18,525 nt of DNA from Boseongicola sp. (GTDB taxonomy: Bacteria > Pseudomonadota > Alphaproteobacteria > Rhodobacterales > Rhodobacteraceae). The translations under genes were made by a program, and so were the position numbers. The stretch covers positions 1-18,525 of the forward strand of contig JABDPD010000020.1 in the NCBI GenBank assembly GCA_013042895.1. The letters run 5' to 3'. Below, one piece after another: positions 7,843 to 14,774 of this stretch (the stretch's first letter is position 1; each line of letters opens with the position of its first letter). A model generated the notes under the pieces. It searched no databases and was not told the origin of the DNA. It worked only from the letters and a program-made list of their open reading frames with translations.

Positions 7843-8373
7843 CTAGAAAGGGACAGTACCCAAATAAAGGTTCTGGTACATGCCGAACATTGCCGTAACG
7901 AAAATGGCCAAAACACCAATCATTTGCGTGGCAAACCGATGGCGCATCAAACGCCGGACAAGCTCCTCACCCTCGATCCCGGTCCTTTTAATATGCCTCG
8001 ATGTCCGAAATGACAAAAGCGCCAAAACCCCAAGCGGGCCAACCAGAAGTAACACAGCTTGCGCAAACTCGACCTCGTAAAAGACTGCCATTAGTCCAAG
8101 CGCCGTAATTGCTGCAGACCCAAACAATAACACCCAACTGCCGGAAACTTCCGCGATGTAGAGGATACGATTGACGTTGATGCGAACCAAATCCTGAAGA
8201 TCGATCATCGCCGCGCCTTCCTTCTCACGTCGCGCGCGCATAATCATGTCGAACGGCACACCAAGCACCCAATGACTGACCGAAGACCATAGAACAGCAA
8301 GAACAATCCAATACCAAAGATTGGAGAACGACCGCATATCTATGACTTCAAAAACAGTGTCGTACCAGTTCAC
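7843..8373 (-). CDS. Conserved four-helix inner-membrane protein of unknown role
   Basis: The product has 176 residues from GTG at 8373, which has GAGG six bases upstream. TTG at 8385 would add four residues without better support. The N-terminus, MNWYDTVFEVIDMRSFSNLW, leads into helix 1 (about 18-38). A basic cytoplasmic-looking stretch RARREKE follows, then helices at about 79-99, 103-122 and 149-168. From memory, close relatives in Rhodobacterales genomes are often labelled 'component of SufBCD complex', but nothing visible here supports an iron-sulfur role: there is no cysteine at all and no known cofactor motif. It lies directly upstream of mfd and divergent from hemB. Function unknown. 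Confidence 0.82.
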   Translation of the reverse strand: MNWYDTVFEVIDMRSFSNLWYWIVLAVLWSSVSHWVLGVPFDMIMRARREKEGAAMIDLQDLVRINVNRILYIAEVSGSWVLLFGSAAITALGLMAVFYEVEFAQAVLLLVGPLGVLALLSFRTSRHIKRTGIEGEELVRRLMRHRFATQMIGVLAIFVTAMFGMYQNLYLGTVPF

Positions 8374-8398
8374 GAAACGCCTCAACCTTTGTTTCGCC

Positions 8399-8435
8399 GG
8401 ACACTAGGAAATGCCGCGAGGGTTGACCAGTGTCC
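8399..8435. promoter_or_regulatory. Inverted repeat in the hemB upstream region, candidate operator
   Basis: GGACACT (8399-8405) is repeated as the exact inverse AGTGTCC (8429-8435), with 23 bases between arms. The right arm directly follows TTGACC (8423-8428), the best -35-like hexamer ahead of hemB. No good -10 box stands at 16-18 bases beyond it (around 8445-8451), so the promoter itself is uncertain. The region lies between divergent genes and could control either one. Seven-base arms at this spacing can occur by chance. Confidence 0.25.
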
Positions 8436-8467
8436 AACGGCTCGCTACCGCAAAAGGAACTAAAACC

Positions 8468-8491
8468 GTGCACGAAAGACCGCACTCATGA
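8468..8491 (+). other. Seven-codon mini-ORF overlapping the hemB start, possible coupling leader
   Basis: GTG at 8468 is eight bases after AAGGAA (8454-8459), the only good Shine-Dalgarno sequence in the leader. It opens a frame encoding MHERPHS that stops at TGA 8489-8491. That stop overlaps the hemB ATG (8488-8490) as ATGA, the usual arrangement for reinitiation. hemB itself has only a weak GAAAG nine bases before its start. Either hemB is translated by coupling to this mini-ORF, or the arrangement is chance. Confidence 0.3.
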
Positions 8492-9480
8492 CAATTGCAC
8501 CATATCCCGCAACACGGTTCCGCCGCACCAAGTCATCTGAAGCACGTCGGCGTCTTGTGCGCGAGCATACTCTGAAGGTGGATGACCTGATCTGGCCTGT
8601 TTTTGTGCGTGAGGGCGAAAACGACGAAACACCGGTGGCCTCAATGCCCGGTGTTGCACGTCAAACCATCGACCGGGTTGTGAAGTCAGCAGAACAAGCC
8701 GCGCGCCTCGGTATCCCTGTCATTTGCCTGTTTCCTTACATAGAGTCCGAACTCAAGAATGCATCTTGCGATGAAGCCTGGAACCCGGACAACCTTTCTA
8801 ACCGCGCAACCCGGGCCATCAAAAAGGCAGTACCGGAAATCGCCGTCATGACGGACGTGGCGCTCGATCCATACAACATAAACGGCCACGACGGGATCGT
8901 TCGTGACGGAATAATCGTGAATGACGAAAGCGTTAAAGCACTGGTGAAGATGGCCGTTGCTCAAGCCGAAGCCGGAGCTGATATTTTAGGGCCTTCCGAC
9001 ATGATGGATGGTCGGATCGGCGCGATGCGCAAGGGCTTGGAAGATGCGGGGCATCAGGATACCGCCATTCTCAGCTATGCGGCAAAGTACGCCTCCGCAT
9101 TTTATGGACCCTTCCGAGACGCGGTTGGCGCCTCAGGGCATTTGGTTGGCGACAAAAAGACTTATCAAATGGATCCTGGCAATTCCGACGAGGCCTTGCG
9201 CCTTGTTGGGCGAGACCTGAGCGAAGGTGCCGACATGGTCATGGTGAAACCCGGCATGCCATATCTCGATATCTGCAGACGCGTGAAGGACACATTCGGA
9301 GCGCCGACCTTCGCCTACCAAGTCTCCGGCGAATACGCGATGATCAAAGCCGCTGCCGAGAACGGATGGCTCGATCAAGACCGCACTATGTTCGAAAGTC
9401 TTCTAGCCTTCAAACGAGCTGGGTGCGACGGTATTTTGACTTATTTCGCTTTGGATGTGGCTCGCGCTTTGAATACCTGA
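8488..9480 (+). CDS. hemB: Delta-aminolevulinic acid dehydratase (porphobilinogen synthase)
   Basis: HemB joins two 5-aminolevulinate molecules into porphobilinogen, the second common step of heme, chlorophyll and cobalamin synthesis, in the cytoplasm. The 330-residue length is typical. The two Schiff-base lysines are Lys200 (YAAKYASAFYGPFRDA) and Lys254 (VMVKPGMPYLD). Residues 123-136 read DVALDPYNINGHDG. The cysteines of zinc-dependent enzymes are absent and aspartates stand in their place, as in the magnesium-responsive or metal-independent enzymes known from Pseudomonas and Rhodobacter. The start is ATG 8488; the conserved PATRFRR follows at once. Its leader carries a mini-ORF and an inverted repeat, listed separately. 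It is divergent from the membrane-protein/mfd unit and appears to be monocistronic, since a promoter-like sequence lies between it and the next gene. No clear terminator was seen. Confidence 0.97.
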   Translation: MTIAPYPATRFRRTKSSEARRRLVREHTLKVDDLIWPVFVREGENDETPVASMPGVARQTIDRVVKSAEQAARLGIPVICLFPYIESELKNASCDEAWNPDNLSNRATRAIKKAVPEIAVMTDVALDPYNINGHDGIVRDGIIVNDESVKALVKMAVAQAEAGADILGPSDMMDGRIGAMRKGLEDAGHQDTAILSYAAKYASAFYGPFRDAVGASGHLVGDKKTYQMDPGNSDEALRLVGRDLSEGADMVMVKPGMPYLDICRRVKDTFGAPTFAYQVSGEYAMIKAAAENGWLDQDRTMFESLLAFKRAGCDGILTYFALDVARALNT

Positions 9481-9529
9481 AACTTAAGCGAGAAATCGCG
9501 CCAAACTGCTGGCCTCAACACTATAGAGG

Positions 9530-9558
9530 GTGACTCTACACGCACCATCCCCTATACT
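9530..9558 (+). promoter_or_regulatory. Candidate housekeeping promoter of the SYLF lipoprotein gene
   Basis: GTGACT (9530-9535) and TATACT (9553-9558) match the sigma-70 -35 and -10 boxes at 4/6 and 5/6 positions with a 17-base spacer. Transcription would start near 9565, leaving about 64 bases of leader before the ATG at 9629. The spacing and -10 box make this the best promoter match I noticed in the window. A 5-base-stem hairpin (TAGAG 9524-9528, CTCTA 9534-9538) overlaps the -35 box. The rest of the 9481-9628 gap shows nothing else. Confidence 0.45.
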
Positions 9559-9628
9559 TTGCGTCGAACGGTCAAATAAGGCCGTCATGTACTGAGGCAA
9601 CTTTTTTGAGCATGAGAGGGTCTTCCCT

Positions 9629-10189
9629 ATGAAATCTATGTCCCGTCGCGCCCTTTTGGGTGGGGCTGCAGCAGCCACTTTGGCGCTGTCTGCCTGTGGC
9701 AATGGTGTTGGCAGCGAAGGCGCTGCGAAACTCGACGCCCGCGTTGACGCAGCACTGAACTATCTCGATACCAATTTCCCCGGAACACGCGGCCTTCAGG
9801 AAAAGTCGGTCGGCATGCTGGTGATGCCATTGATTACTGAAGCAGGCTTCGGTGTAGGCGGCTCTTACGGTCGCGGCGCCCTGCGCGTAAATGGCGTCAC
9901 GGTTGATTATTACTCCGCGGCTCAAGCTAGTTTCGGCCTTCAAATCGGCGCACAACAGTACGCTCATGTCCTCTACTTTATGACAGAAGAAGCGCTCGCT
10001 GAATTCCGCGCATCCTCCGGTTGGGCTGCAGGAGCTGACGTGGAATACGCAATGAACGATCGCGGAGCGAACTTGTCAGCTGAGACGACAACCGCGCTTT
10101 CGCCCGTTATAGCTGTCGTATTCGGTCAGGCTGGATTGCTTGCAGGAGCAACGGTCGAAGGCACTAAATACTCACGCATCATTCCGTAA
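9629..10189 (+). CDS. SYLF/YSC84-domain lipoprotein with Tat-type signal
   Basis: This 186-residue protein starts at ATG 9629, with GAGAGGG (9613-9619) nine bases upstream. Its N-terminus MKSMSRRALLGGAAAATLAL has twin arginines in SRRALL and then a lipobox LSAC with Cys23, so it should be a lipid-anchored envelope protein, probably exported by Tat. The mature part matches the SYLF (DUF500, Ysc84) pattern: an N-terminal helical region with LNYLDTNFPG, then KSVGMLVMPLITEAGFGVGGSYGRGALRV read in part as VGMLVMP and GGSYGRG, and a C-terminal FGQAGLLAGATVEGTKYSRI. In eukaryotes SYLF binds phosphoinositides; the bacterial role is largely unknown, with lipid binding in the envelope the likeliest guess. 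It appears to be a single-gene unit with its own promoter and a strong downstream hairpin. Confidence 0.9.
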   Translation: MKSMSRRALLGGAAAATLALSACGNGVGSEGAAKLDARVDAALNYLDTNFPGTRGLQEKSVGMLVMPLITEAGFGVGGSYGRGALRVNGVTVDYYSAAQASFGLQIGAQQYAHVLYFMTEEALAEFRASSGWAAGADVEYAMNDRGANLSAETTTALSPVIAVVFGQAGLLAGATVEGTKYSRIIP

Positions 10190-10204
10190 AATCGCTGAAA
10201 ATCA

Positions 10205-10232
10205 GATGGTTGAGGACCACTCCTCAACCATC
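10205..10232. terminator. Bidirectional hairpin terminator between convergent genes
   Basis: A perfect 12-base stem, GATGGTTGAGGA (10205-10216) with TCCTCAACCATC (10221-10232), closes a four-base loop. It fills the 48-base gap between the convergent stops at 10189 and 10238. On the minus strand the stem is followed by T-rich TGATTTTCAGCGATTTT, a reasonable U-tract for the dehydrogenase gene. On the plus strand only ATGTTT follows, so termination after the lipoprotein gene may be weaker. Confidence 0.8.
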
Positions 10233-10237
10233 ATGTT

Positions 10238-11107
10238 TCAAAGTGCTTGAAGGCGTTTGAAAAGACTCGACGTATCCCAACGTCCGCCTCCCATCTTCTG
10301 CACATCTTTGTAAAACTGATCGACAAGCGCAGTCACAGGAAGGCTCGCGGCAATCTCGTCCGCCGATGCAAGACAAATCCCAAGATCCTTGCGCATCCAG
10401 TCAACGGCAAACCCATGCTCAAATTGATCGTCCAGCATGGTTTCATACCGATTGGCCATCTGCCACGATCCAGCGGCCCCTTGCGAGATCACCTCAACCA
10501 CAGCGCGCCCATCCAGCCCGGCCTTTTCAGCAAAATGGAGCGCCTCGCTGAGCCCCTGAACTAGACCTGCGATCGCAATCTGATTGCACATCTTGGTCAT
10601 TTGTCCGGCTCCGCTGTCGCCAATTCGGCGGCAGATCTTCGAGTAAGACTGCATAATCGACTCAGCGCGATCAAACGCGCCCTGATCCCCACCACACATG
10701 ATCGAAAGCTGGCCATTTTCGGCGCCAGCTTGCCCACCGGAAATCGGAGCATCGACAAAAGACACATTTGTACCATCGGCCGCAGCGTAAAGCTCACGGG
10801 TGACGGCTGCTGAAACGGTCGTGTGGTCAACGAAGACAGCGCCCGCTTTCATCCCACCCAATGCACCAGAATCACCCAAGCAAACTGACCTCAAATCATC
10901 ATCATTCCCAACACAGGCCATCACGAATTCTGCGCCCTCTGCCGCCTCTCGGGGGGTCAAAGCCATGGCGCCACCATGCTCAGAGACCCAACCCTCGGCC
11001 TTGGCAGCAGTCCGATTGAACACCGTCACTTCATGTCCCGCGTCAACCAAATGCCCTGCCATGGGGTATCCCATAACGCCCAACCCCAAAAATGCACACT
11101 TCGCCAT
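10238..11107 (-). CDS. Beta-hydroxyacid dehydrogenase (3-hydroxyisobutyrate dehydrogenase family)
   Basis: This is a 289-residue cytoplasmic NAD(P)-dependent dehydrogenase. The Rossmann motif is GLGVMG (residues 8-13). After strand 2 comes NRT (31-33) where NAD-preferring members often have Asp, suggesting NADPH use as in glyoxylate/succinic-semialdehyde reductases. The substrate loop is DAPISGGQAGA (Ser123-Gly125) and the catalytic lysine is Lys172 in GAGQMTKMCNQ. Substrate cannot be fixed: 3-hydroxyisobutyrate, tartronate semialdehyde and succinic semialdehyde are all possible. I chose ATG 11107, behind AGGGAGGA (11113-11120). An in-frame ATG at 11125 lies upstream of that site and is less likely. 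It is divergent from the acylase gene across 74 bases and convergent with the SYLF gene through a shared hairpin. Typical valine-degradation neighbours are absent. Confidence 0.92.
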   Translation of the reverse strand: MAKCAFLGLGVMGYPMAGHLVDAGHEVTVFNRTAAKAEGWVSEHGGAMALTPREAAEGAEFVMACVGNDDDLRSVCLGDSGALGGMKAGAVFVDHTTVSAAVTRELYAAADGTNVSFVDAPISGGQAGAENGQLSIMCGGDQGAFDRAESIMQSYSKICRRIGDSGAGQMTKMCNQIAIAGLVQGLSEALHFAEKAGLDGRAVVEVISQGAAGSWQMANRYETMLDDQFEHGFAVDWMRKDLGICLASADEIAASLPVTALVDQFYKDVQKMGGGRWDTSSLFKRLQAL

Positions 11108-11181
11108 AGCATCCTCCCTTGTCATCCATTGTCCTCCGGGTTTTACCTAATGGACACGCAACCGCAGTCAACAAGGCATTC

Positions 11182-13653
11182 ATGCTCCGTCTTTTCCGCT
11201 GGCTCACGCGAATTACAACCGGACTGGTCTTGCTCGCCCTTGCGGCGACGGTTCTGCTTTATTGGTTCTTTTCGCGTTCTATCCCGAATTACTCCGAGAA
11301 CTTCGAAGTGGCGGGCATCTCGGCGCCTGTTGAGATCGTCCGAGACAACGCAAACGTGCCACACATTTTTGGAGCCACCGACAACGACGTATACTTCGGC
11401 CTCGGCTTGGCGCACGCCCAAGACCGCTTGTGGCAGATGCTCCTCCTCAGGCGCACCTCGCAAGGGCGCCTAAGCGAATTATTCGGCCAAAGCACCGTCA
11501 GTACTGACCGCCTGCTTCGACGCCTCGACCTTTATCCACTAGCCGTCAAATCAGTCGCAGCGCAGGACGACTACACTAGCGCTGCACTGCAAGCCTATGC
11601 CGAGGGCGTGAATGCATGGTTACGAGAAGTCAACGAAGGCGCTCGCGGCCGTGGTGCGCCAGAATTCTGGCTATTCGAACCCAATATCGCTCTTTGGCAA
11701 CCCGCCGACAGCCTCGCAATAAGCAAGCTCATGGCGCTCAATTTGACCGATCATGTGCAACGCGAAGTCTTGCGAGCCAACATATCTCGCGTGCTCCCTG
11801 ACGATCGCCTTGCGGATATTCTTCCCGACACGCCCGGCCAGGCAATTAATGCTCTCCCCGAGTATGCATCACTTTTCGACGCTCCGATATCTCGCTACGC
11901 CGAATTCGATCCCATCCCGCTTGATCCGTTTTCTCCCGTTAAGCCGCGCGGTTTGGCAGGAGCATCCAACGCCTGGGCAGCGACGCCCGCCCGTTCAGCC
12001 GCGGGTAGCACGCTTTTGGCGAACGACCCACATCTAGAGCTAACCGCGCCGACGATCTGGTATCTCGCTCGACTTGAGCTCCAAAGCGGCGGCATAATTG
12101 GGGGCACTTTACCCGGCGCGCCGGTTATGCTCGTTGGACGCTCAAATCAACTAGGCTGGGGGCTCACCAACTCCTATCTGGATGATCAGGATGTTTTCGT
12201 TGAAAGGGTAAACCCCGAAAATCGCGAGCAAGTACTCACTCCGGAAGGCTGGAAGACTCTACGTTCGCGTCAATCCATCATCGACATAAATGATGCCGAC
12301 CCGATCAGCCTGACGCTTCGCTGGTCCGAAAATGGTCCCATACTCGAAGGCAACCAGTTTGGCCTCGCCGCGGTCACTCCTGCCGGGCACGTCGCCTCCC
12401 TCGGCTGGACAGCTCTCGGTGAAAACGACACCTCAATGCAGGCCTTGATGAAAATCATGCGCGCCCAGAACGTCGAAGAGGCAATTGCAGCCGGTGAGGA
12501 TTTTGTGGCAACTGCGCAGAACCTGACGGTAGTTGACCAGGAACACGCAGCGCTGAAGCTCATCGGGAAGATGCCCCGACGCGCCGCGCGACATCAGACG
12601 CAAGGACGTATGCCCGCGCCCGGCTGGCTCGCTGAAAACCGGTGGCAAGGCACTATGTCGTACGCCGCCAACCCAGAGTTTCGAGCAAAAAACGGCGGTA
12701 TAGTTGGAAACACAAACAACAAGCTTATCGACCGTCCCTTCCCCCTGCACGTAAGCTTTGATTGGGGCGACACGCAAAGAGTTCAACGTTGGCAACGCCT
12801 AATGCAAACCCGCGAAGTCCATACTCGCGAGAGCTTCATAGAAGCTCAACTCGACACCGTGTCAGTGACGGCCCGAACCTTGCTGCCTCTTGTCGCCCGC
12901 GACTTATGGTTCACCGGTGAAGCCGCGGTTGAAGGCACAATCGAGCGACAACGTCGACGAGCGCTCGACCTCCTCGCCGAATGGAACGGCGAGATGAACG
13001 AGCACTTGCCCGAACCTTTAATTTATGCCGCCTGGATGCGCGCCCTTCAGGATCGGCTCATTAGAGACGAACTCGGCCCGCTTAGCGCGCATTTCCAGCA
13101 ACCCGAACCCGTCTTCCTCGAGCGTGTCTATCGCGACGTCGATGGCGCGTCAGCTTGGTGTGATGTCATTCAGAGCGCGCCCATCGAAACTTGCTCAGAC
13201 CTCTCACGGCTTGCGCTGGATGACGCAATCCTCTGGATCGAAGAACGCTACGGACCAGCTCTGGAAAGCCTGCGCTGGGGGGACGCCCACGAGGCAACCC
13301 ACGATCACACCGTCCTAGGTGACGTTGGTTGGATTTCGTGGCTTGTGAACATCCGCCAATCCACTAGCGGCGGAGACCAAACCCTTCAACGCGCCCAAAC
13401 TCGGGGTTCTGGCCCCGACCCATTCCAGAACGTTCACGGCGCAGGCTACCGCGGAGTTTATGACTTTGCCGACCCAGACAGTTCAGTCTTCATCATTTCC
13501 ACTGGACAATCAGGCCACCCGCTCAGCCGTCACTACGATGATCTCGGCGAACTCTGGCGACGTGGCGAATACATACCAATGACGCTGAACCCCGATCTTG
13601 CCCGCGCAGGAGCGGTCGGAATTACAACGCTAACGCCCATCAACCAACCGTAG
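11182..13653 (+). CDS. Penicillin acylase family N-terminal-nucleophile hydrolase, membrane anchored
   Basis: This family comprises self-cleaving amidohydrolases acting on penicillins, cephalosporins, acyl-homoserine lactones or other N-acyl compounds. The 823-residue precursor starts at ATG 11182, with AAGG five bases upstream; an upstream TTG at 11119 lies within the divergent gene's leader and is unlikely. Residues 11-31 form one hydrophobic helix after a basic start (MLRLFRWLTR), so the enzyme is probably anchored with its bulk in the periplasm. The alpha-chain signature is VPHIFGATDNDVYFGLGLA followed by HAQDRLWQMLLLRRTSQGRL. The nucleophile is Ser262 in GASNAWAA; self-cleavage before it would free the beta chain. 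NTNN (510-513) matches the expected position of the oxyanion-hole asparagine. The substrate is not predictable. The gap before the Hint gene is 59 bases and holds no clear terminator. Confidence 0.92.
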   Translation: MLRLFRWLTRITTGLVLLALAATVLLYWFFSRSIPNYSENFEVAGISAPVEIVRDNANVPHIFGATDNDVYFGLGLAHAQDRLWQMLLLRRTSQGRLSELFGQSTVSTDRLLRRLDLYPLAVKSVAAQDDYTSAALQAYAEGVNAWLREVNEGARGRGAPEFWLFEPNIALWQPADSLAISKLMALNLTDHVQREVLRANISRVLPDDRLADILPDTPGQAINALPEYASLFDAPISRYAEFDPIPLDPFSPVKPRGLAGASNAWAATPARSAAGSTLLANDPHLELTAPTIWYLARLELQSGGIIGGTLPGAPVMLVGRSNQLGWGLTNSYLDDQDVFVERVNPENREQVLTPEGWKTLRSRQSIIDINDADPISLTLRWSENGPILEGNQFGLAAVTPAGHVASLGWTALGENDTSMQALMKIMRAQNVEEAIAAGEDFVATAQNLTVVDQEHAALKLIGKMPRRAARHQTQGRMPAPGWLAENRWQGTMSYAANPEFRAKNGGIVGNTNNKLIDRPFPLHVSFDWGDTQRVQRWQRLMQTREVHTRESFIEAQLDTVSVTARTLLPLVARDLWFTGEAAVEGTIERQRRRALDLLAEWNGEMNEHLPEPLIYAAWMRALQDRLIRDELGPLSAHFQQPEPVFLERVYRDVDGASAWCDVIQSAPIETCSDLSRLALDDAILWIEERYGPALESLRWGDAHEATHDHTVLGDVGWISWLVNIRQSTSGGDQTLQRAQTRGSGPDPFQNVHGAGYRGVYDFADPDSSVFIISTGQSGHPLSRHYDDLGELWRRGEYIPMTLNPDLARAGAVGITTLTPINQP

Positions 13654-13712
13654 ATTCACCTTTTTCGAACGTCGATTTCGCGGTAGTATCCTATCCAGCA
13701 ACGGAGGACGAA

Positions 13713-14774
13713 ATGCCATTTGCGGTCTGGGCACGCGGCGAAAAGGGAAATGGCAATTCCCAGAACATCAATGTTGAAAAACTCAATAAGCAGCCGACCA
13801 CATTACTGACGTTTAGCGCTGACACAAACAATGATGGAATTGACGACGGCGACCTAAAGCTCAACTTCACGCCAGACGGAAGCGTTGATCCGAACACTGT
13901 TATCTACCTTGATACCGATGGAGACGGCATCGCGGACAGTGCCCCTCAAACATTCACAATGGAAATCGGCGGAACACTTCCCAACAAGGCCAAATTAAAC
14001 GGAGTTGGTCCGAACAACGAAAACCTGGGCGGTGAAGAAATTGTAGTTTTGACCCTTGAGGACGGTACAAGGTTGTTTTTTCTGCGCGACTTTATTTTCG
14101 ATCCAGCCGACACCGCAGCCTCAGATGACAACTTCGACTTAATGGAGGATTTCCCAAGCGGCGGGTATTCGTTGGTAACACCATTCGTTTGCTATGTTGC
14201 CGGAACTAAAATCGAAACAACGGCGGGGACCAAACCCGTAGAGGAATTGAAGGTAGGTGATCTGATCTCAACGGAGTCCGGCGCGTCGAAGCCCATTCTC
14301 TATATTGCTTCGCAAAGCCTTCCTAAGTCTTCGATCCGCGCTTTCCCGAAACTACGCCCGGTCCTCATCCCCAAGAATACACTTGAAGCTTTGCAGCCAA
14401 GCCAAGATCTTCTCGTCTCTCCGCAGCACCGTATCCTCATTCGTGACCCTGAAATCCAATTGCTCTTTGGAATGGATGCCGCCTTCGTTGCCGCGCGCGA
14501 GCTTCCTTTCGCAAGACTCGCCCCTGTAAAGGCTACGACATACGTACATATCCTGTGTGATACACATACCGTGGTTCATGCAAATGGCTGCGAAAGCGAA
14601 ACGTTGTTTCCCGGTGATGTTGCGATGATTTCCATGTCCCCCAACGCTCGTTCCGAAATCAAAGCCATTCTTGGGAACTCCATCAACCAGAAAACAGCTT
14701 ACCCTTGCTTAACCGCGCAAGAAGCAGCCGTCTGGCGTGATGCAGTTCAAAGACGTGAAAAACGCACTGCCTGA
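13713..14774 (+). CDS. Hint-domain (Hedgehog/intein-like) protein with calcium-binding repeats
   Basis: This 353-residue protein starts at ATG 13713 with GGAGGA (13704-13709) in good position. The N-terminal half (1-155) has no signal peptide. It carries two thrombospondin-type-3/dockerin-like calcium loops, DTNNDGIDDGD (37-47) and DTDGDGIAD (67-75), each fitting DxNxDGxxD or DxDxDGxxD. The C-terminal part is a Hint fold: block A CYVAGTKIETTAG with nucleophile Cys160, then KPVEELKVGDLI, block B LLVSPQHRIL with His239, and a late block HTVVHANGCESETLFPGD (285-302). Hint domains catalyse an N-to-S acyl shift and peptide cleavage or ligation. This sub-type is abundant in roseobacters and its biological role is poorly known. 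About 50 residues follow the last Hint block. Secretion is plausible from the calcium loops but unproven. Its 3' end overlaps hflX by 28 bases. Confidence 0.85.
   Translation: MPFAVWARGEKGNGNSQNINVEKLNKQPTTLLTFSADTNNDGIDDGDLKLNFTPDGSVDPNTVIYLDTDGDGIADSAPQTFTMEIGGTLPNKAKLNGVGPNNENLGGEEIVVLTLEDGTRLFFLRDFIFDPADTAASDDNFDLMEDFPSGGYSLVTPFVCYVAGTKIETTAGTKPVEELKVGDLISTESGASKPILYIASQSLPKSSIRAFPKLRPVLIPKNTLEALQPSQDLLVSPQHRILIRDPEIQLLFGMDAAFVAARELPFARLAPVKATTYVHILCDTHTVVHANGCESETLFPGDVAMISMSPNARSEIKAILGNSINQKTAYPCLTAQEAAVWRDAVQRREKRTA

Noticed and set aside
9524..9538. Small hairpin as the hemB terminator
   Set aside because: The stem is only five bases, there is no T-run, and it overlaps the -35 box of the better-supported promoter.
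9572..9967. 131-codon minus-strand ORF across the SYLF gene start
   Set aside because: It is antisense to a good lipoprotein gene with its own ribosome binding site; no motif seen.
11102..11129. ATG at 11129 on the minus strand with GGAGGA upstream, as a leader peptide start
   Set aside because: It reads out of frame through the start of the dehydrogenase gene, and that gene already has a strong site of its own at 11113-11120.
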